Below are positions 60,793 through 64,000 of a DNA stretch of 64,000 nucleotides, in pieces. Below the pieces are notes generated by a model. The model had not been told where the DNA came from, did no database searches, and saw nothing but the letters and a program-made list of their open reading frames with translations. This DNA is from Paracoccaceae bacterium (GTDB taxonomy: Bacteria; Pseudomonadota; Alphaproteobacteria; Rhodobacterales; Rhodobacteraceae): assembly GCA_003605175.1 (NCBI GenBank), contig QWDA01000002.1, forward strand, positions 434,001 through 498,000, written 5' to 3'. Made by a program: the position numbers and the translations under genes. The stretch's first letter is position 1. Each line of letters opens with the position of its first letter.

Positions 60793-62036
60793 GCCGGGTC
60801 GTCGTGATCGGCGCGGGGATCGTGGGCGTCTCGACCGCGCTGTGGCTGCAGCGCGACGGGCACGAGGTGGTGCTGGTCGACCGGAAGGGCCCGGCGGAGG
60901 GGACGAGCTACGGCAATGGCGGCGTGCTGGCATCGTGCTCGGTGGTGCCGGTGACGGTGCCGGGTCTGCTCCGGAAGGCACCGGGGATGCTGTTCGACAA
61001 GGATGGCCCGCTATTCCTGAAATGGGGCTACCTGCCGAAGCTCCTGCCCTGGCTCGTGCGCTACCTGTCGCATGGCAGCGCGGAGGCGGTACGGCGCCGG
61101 GCGGCGGCGCTCGCGCCGATCATCGGCGACAGCCTGGCCGACCATATGGCGCTGGCGGGCGGCACCCCGGCGGAACGCTATGTGGTGCCTGCCGACTACC
61201 TGTTCCTCTACCGCGACCGGGCGCATTACGAGGGCGACGCGTTCGGCTTCGGCATCCGCGATGCGCTGGGGTTCAAATGGGACGTGCTGGAGGGCCAGGC
61301 GTTCCGCGACTACGACCCGGCCTGGGGCCCGGCGCTGACCTGCGCGGCACGGTTCGGCGGGCATGGCCGGATCTCGGACCCGGGCGCCTATGTGAAGGCG
61401 CTGGCTGCCCACGCGGAGGCCCAGGGCGCGCGGCTGGTGATTGCCGAGGTGACGGACATCGCGCGCGAGAACGGCCGGGTGACCGGTGTGCGCGCCGGCG
61501 GCGAAACGATCCCCTGCGACGCGGCGGTGCTCGCGACGGGCGTGTGGTCGGGCCCGCTCGCGAAATCGCTCGGGGTGAACGTGCCGCTCGAAACCGAGCG
61601 CGGCTATCACCTGGAGCTCTGGGAACCCTCGGTGATGCCGCGCGCGCCGGTGATGGTGGCGTCGGGAAAATTCGTCGCGACGCCGATGGAGGGCCGGCTC
61701 AGGCTCGCCGGGATCGTCGAGCTCGGCGGGCTCGACGCGCCGCCCTCGCGCGCGCCGCTCCGGCTCCTCGAACGGGGCATCCGCGCCGCAATCCCCGGGA
61801 TCGAATGGAAGGATACGCGCGAATGGATGGGCCACCGCCCCTCGGTCGCCGACTCGATTCCGCTCATCGGGGCGGCACCGGCTGTCGCGGGCGCCTATCT
61901 GGGCTTCGGCCACGATCATGTGGGTCTGACGGGCGGCCCGAAGACCGGCCGGATTCTTGCGCAGATCATCTCCGGAAGGCATCCAAACCTTGACCTCGCA
62001 CCCTATTCGCCCGCACGGTTTGCGAAACGGCAATGA
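60789..62036 (+). CDS. FAD-dependent D-amino-acid dehydrogenase-like oxidase
   Basis: 415 residues, DAO family. VVVIGAGIVGVSTALWL is the FAD motif; SYGNGGVLASCS, GHGRISDPGAYVKAL and YLGFGHDHVGLTGGPKTG resemble DadA. Oxidises a D-amino acid or an N-substituted amine to a 2-oxo acid. Coupled by 4 bp to the TPP enzyme gene, which could use the 2-oxo acid. Confidence 0.88.
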   Translation: MSRVVVIGAGIVGVSTALWLQRDGHEVVLVDRKGPAEGTSYGNGGVLASCSVVPVTVPGLLRKAPGMLFDKDGPLFLKWGYLPKLLPWLVRYLSHGSAEAVRRRAAALAPIIGDSLADHMALAGGTPAERYVVPADYLFLYRDRAHYEGDAFGFGIRDALGFKWDVLEGQAFRDYDPAWGPALTCAARFGGHGRISDPGAYVKALAAHAEAQGARLVIAEVTDIARENGRVTGVRAGGETIPCDAAVLATGVWSGPLAKSLGVNVPLETERGYHLELWEPSVMPRAPVMVASGKFVATPMEGRLRLAGIVELGGLDAPPSRAPLRLLERGIRAAIPGIEWKDTREWMGHRPSVADSIPLIGAAPAVAGAYLGFGHDHVGLTGGPKTGRILAQIISGRHPNLDLAPYSPARFAKRQ

Positions 62037-62079
62037 GAATGATCGGCAACAGCCGGCGCTTGATCCAAAGGGAGACACA

Positions 62080-63051
62080 ATGAAGACGATGACACACCTG
62101 CTCGCCGCCACGGCGCTCGCCGCCTCCGCCTTGCCGGCGCTGGCCGAGACCTGGGACATGCCGCTGGCCTACCCTGCGACGAACTTCCATTCCGAGACCG
62201 CCGCGAGCTTCGCCGCCTGCGTCGGCGAGGCCACCGGCGGCGAAGTCGAGATCAAGACCCACCCCAACGGCTCGCTCTTCCCCGGTGCCGACATCAAGCG
62301 CGCGGTGCAGACCGGTCAGGCGCTGATCGGCGAGCGTCTTCTCTCGGCCCATGCCAACGAGAACGCGCTCTTCGGCTACGATTCGATCCCCTTCCTCGCT
62401 ACCTCCTTCGACGACAGCGTGAAGCTCAACAAGGCGGCGCTGCCCGAGCTGGAGAAGCTCCTCGAAAGCCAGAACCTGCACTACCTCTATTCCGTGCCCT
62501 GGCCGCCGCAGGGTCTCTACACCAAGAAGGAGGTGAGCTCGGTCGCCGATCTCGAAGGCACCAAGTTCCGCGCCTACAACGCCGCCACCGCGCGGCTCGC
62601 GGAGCTCGCCAAGATGCAGCCGGTGCAGATCGAGGCCGCCGAGCTGAGCCAGGCGCTCGCAACCGGCGTCGCCGAGAGCTTCGTATCGTCGGGCTCCACC
62701 GGCTATGACGAGAAGGTCTGGGAGCACCTGACCAATTTCTACCAGGTCGACGCCTGGCTGCCGCGCAACACGATCTTCGTCAATCTCGACGCCTGGAACG
62801 GGCTGACCGACGCGCAGCGCGCCGCGATCACCGGCTGCGCCGAAAGCGCCGAGGCGGAGGGCCTCGCCAAGTCGAAGGAACTGACCCAGTTCTATCTCGA
62901 CGGGCTGAAGGAGGGCGGCATGAGCGTGGCGCCCCCGGGCGACGAGCTGAAGGCCGGGCTCCAGGACATCGGCGCGACGATGACCGAGGAATGGCTGTCG
63001 AACGCGGGTGACGACGGCAAGTCGATCGTCGACTCGTTCAAGTCCAACTGA
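62080..63051 (+). CDS. TRAP transporter solute-binding protein (DctP type)
   Basis: 323 residues with a signal peptide (SALPALAETW). Family features: GEVEIKTHPNGSLFPGADIKRAVQTG and the FRAYNAATARLAELAKM segment with its ligand-binding Arg. AAAGGGAG lies upstream. The DctQ and DctM membrane genes do not follow, so the import partner lies elsewhere. Confidence 0.92.
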   Translation: MKTMTHLLAATALAASALPALAETWDMPLAYPATNFHSETAASFAACVGEATGGEVEIKTHPNGSLFPGADIKRAVQTGQALIGERLLSAHANENALFGYDSIPFLATSFDDSVKLNKAALPELEKLLESQNLHYLYSVPWPPQGLYTKKEVSSVADLEGTKFRAYNAATARLAELAKMQPVQIEAAELSQALATGVAESFVSSGSTGYDEKVWEHLTNFYQVDAWLPRNTIFVNLDAWNGLTDAQRAAITGCAESAEAEGLAKSKELTQFYLDGLKEGGMSVAPPGDELKAGLQDIGATMTEEWLSNAGDDGKSIVDSFKSN

Positions 63052-63068
63052 CGCAGATCGCGGGCGGC

Positions 63069-63578
63069 GTGTCAGCGCCGCCCGCCCTTTCCGATTTGGC
63101 CAAACCTCTTGGAACCATCGACCGCACCGCGCGCGATGCCGCCGCCCAATCGCTGCGCGGCCTGATTTCCGGCAAGCTCACGAACGACGATTTCGAGGAC
63201 GGTCAGCCCATCTCGACCGATCCCGTGATCGAGGCCGTCTTTTCGTCAGCCTGGTGTTTCTACTCCGACATGCATCCTCACAAGCTCGCTGGCCGCTACA
63301 CGCTTCACCCATCGCTGCGACGGGAGGCATTGCGGTGGCTCCTGTTCCTGGACGGCGACCTGCCGTACCTGTGGCCCGAGCGGCCGAATCCCGGATTGGC
63401 GGACCACCGTGACGTTCACAAACAAGTCTCGTTCTTCGGAGCGCGGGCCCGCGCACGCCGCTTCTTTTCGGCGGGCGATTACGCCGTCTGGCCATTCGTG
63501 AGCCGCTCCGACTACAAGCAGGCGCTCCGCCATCCGCGCCGGCTCGGCGGCAGGCGCCGTGTTCCCGTGTCGAGCTAG
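63069..63578 (+). CDS. Hypothetical protein
   Basis: 169 residues. The core SSAWCFYSDMHPHKLAG and RWLLFLDGDLPYLWPE looks conserved in character, but I do not recognise the family. No signal or membrane segment. GTG start. Confidence 0.62.
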   Translation: MSAPPALSDLAKPLGTIDRTARDAAAQSLRGLISGKLTNDDFEDGQPISTDPVIEAVFSSAWCFYSDMHPHKLAGRYTLHPSLRREALRWLLFLDGDLPYLWPERPNPGLADHRDVHKQVSFFGARARARRFFSAGDYAVWPFVSRSDYKQALRHPRRLGGRRRVPVSS

Positions 63579-63617
63579 TCCGCCATGGCCCCACGCACCC
63601 CCGACCCGGAGCCTTCC

Positions 63618-64000
63618 ATGCAATTCACCGGCTTTCGCGACGACGAGCGGAATGGCTGGAATGCCCGTGCGGACGTCTATGACGTGGCCACCGCGCAGGC
63701 GACCCTGCAGTCGATCCCGATGCTTCTGCACATGGCGCGGCTCTACCACGGGGCGCGCGTGCTGGATATGGGCTGCGGGCCGGGCTACCTGGCCGCGACG
63801 GCGGCGGCGCTGGGGGCCGAGGTGACGGGGATCGACTTCGCCGAGGCGATGGTCGCGCAGGCCCGGGCGCGGTTTCCGGGGCTCGATGTCCGCCAGGGCG
63901 ATGCCGAGGCACTGGATATGGGCGACGCGAGCGTCGACATCGTCGCCAGCAATATCGTGCTGTTTCACCTCGCCGATCCCGCCCGGGCCATCGCCGAGGC
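63618..64000 (+). CDS. Class I SAM-dependent methyltransferase, cut by the window end
   Basis: About 128 residues visible. SAM-binding motif I VLDMGCGPGYLAATA and post-I GAEVTGIDFAEAMVAQAR, then QGDAEALDMGDASVDIVASN. Substrate unknown; the C-terminal part is missing. Confidence 0.85.
   Translation, partial: MQFTGFRDDERNGWNARADVYDVATAQATLQSIPMLLHMARLYHGARVLDMGCGPGYLAATAAALGAEVTGIDFAEAMVAQARARFPGLDVRQGDAEALDMGDASVDIVASNIVLFHLADPARAIAE

Overview
The window looks like chromosomal DNA of a high-GC alphaproteobacterium, most likely Rhodobacteraceae (Rhodobacter/Roseobacter relatives). The support is strong GC-ending codon bias and a set of marker genes typical of that group: B12-dependent nrdJ, hom-glpX-recJ, pdxH/fabI/gpt, ppiD-trpE, lolDE, and a formate dehydrogenase locus with DUF3305/DUF3306 and a small Tat-target protein. 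There are about 62 protein genes (one cut by each window edge) and two tRNA genes. I see no rRNA, CRISPR array, prophage or intact insertion sequence.

Layout. 1-7.6 kb: NAD-type formate dehydrogenase locus on the minus strand (fdhB cut by the edge, fdhA, Tat-target peptide, TorD-like chaperone, DUF3306, DUF3305) with a divergent 4Fe-4S protein. 7.6-18.4 kb: a dispersed intergenic repeat, an EEP-family hydrolase, zapA with a coiled-coil partner, transketolase, a secreted caspase-like protein, a three-module adenylation/carrier/membrane-acyltransferase protein, DUF808 and a ProC-like reductase. 18.6-27.0 kb: an accessory catabolic region with a DMGDH-type FAD/GcvT enzyme, a small helical protein, a Rieske oxygenase, a Gfo/Idh/MocA dehydrogenase and a GntR/UTRA regulator on the minus strand, facing a plus-strand operon of SsuD-like flavin monooxygenase, aldo/keto reductase and flavin reductase. 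27-35 kb: TetR regulator with a perfect palindromic operator, a small lipoprotein, Dabb protein, pabB, hom, glpX, a DUF2975/HTH pair, recJ and tRNA-Glu. 35-42.5 kb: DUF4202, a cysteine peptidase, a 0.75-kb non-coding stretch with two strong terminators, a small hypothetical gene, and nrdJ with an upstream NrdR box pair, then tRNA-Pro. 42.5-54.4 kb: DUF192, double cold-shock protein, pdxH, fabI, gpt, DUF2127, an aminotransferase, ppiD, trpE, a DUF606 transporter, the second repeat copy, a small hypothetical gene, cytochrome c and lolD/lolC. 54.6-64 kb: unassigned envelope and glycosyltransferase-like genes, an internally duplicated membrane-anchored protein, then a catabolic cluster (Asp/Glu-type racemase, TPP enzyme, FAD D-amino-acid-type oxidase, TRAP solute-binding protein), a hypothetical protein and a cut methyltransferase.

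Most interesting items: (1) the single-chain adenylation + carrier protein + AT3-type acyltransferase, which could activate, carry and transfer an acyl group in one polypeptide; (2) the monooxygenase/aldo-keto reductase/flavin reductase operon, which has the composition and order of the sulfo-SMO (sulfoquinovose desulfonation) core but no visible sulfoquinovosidase or transporter; (3) a repeat of about 165 bp with terminal inverted repeats present twice in opposite orientation; (4) the racemase/FAD/TPP/TRAP cluster of unknown substrate; (5) a membrane-anchored protein with two tandem cysteine-pair domains; (6) an orphan terminator suggesting a small RNA. All homology statements rest on reading motifs by eye; no database search was run.
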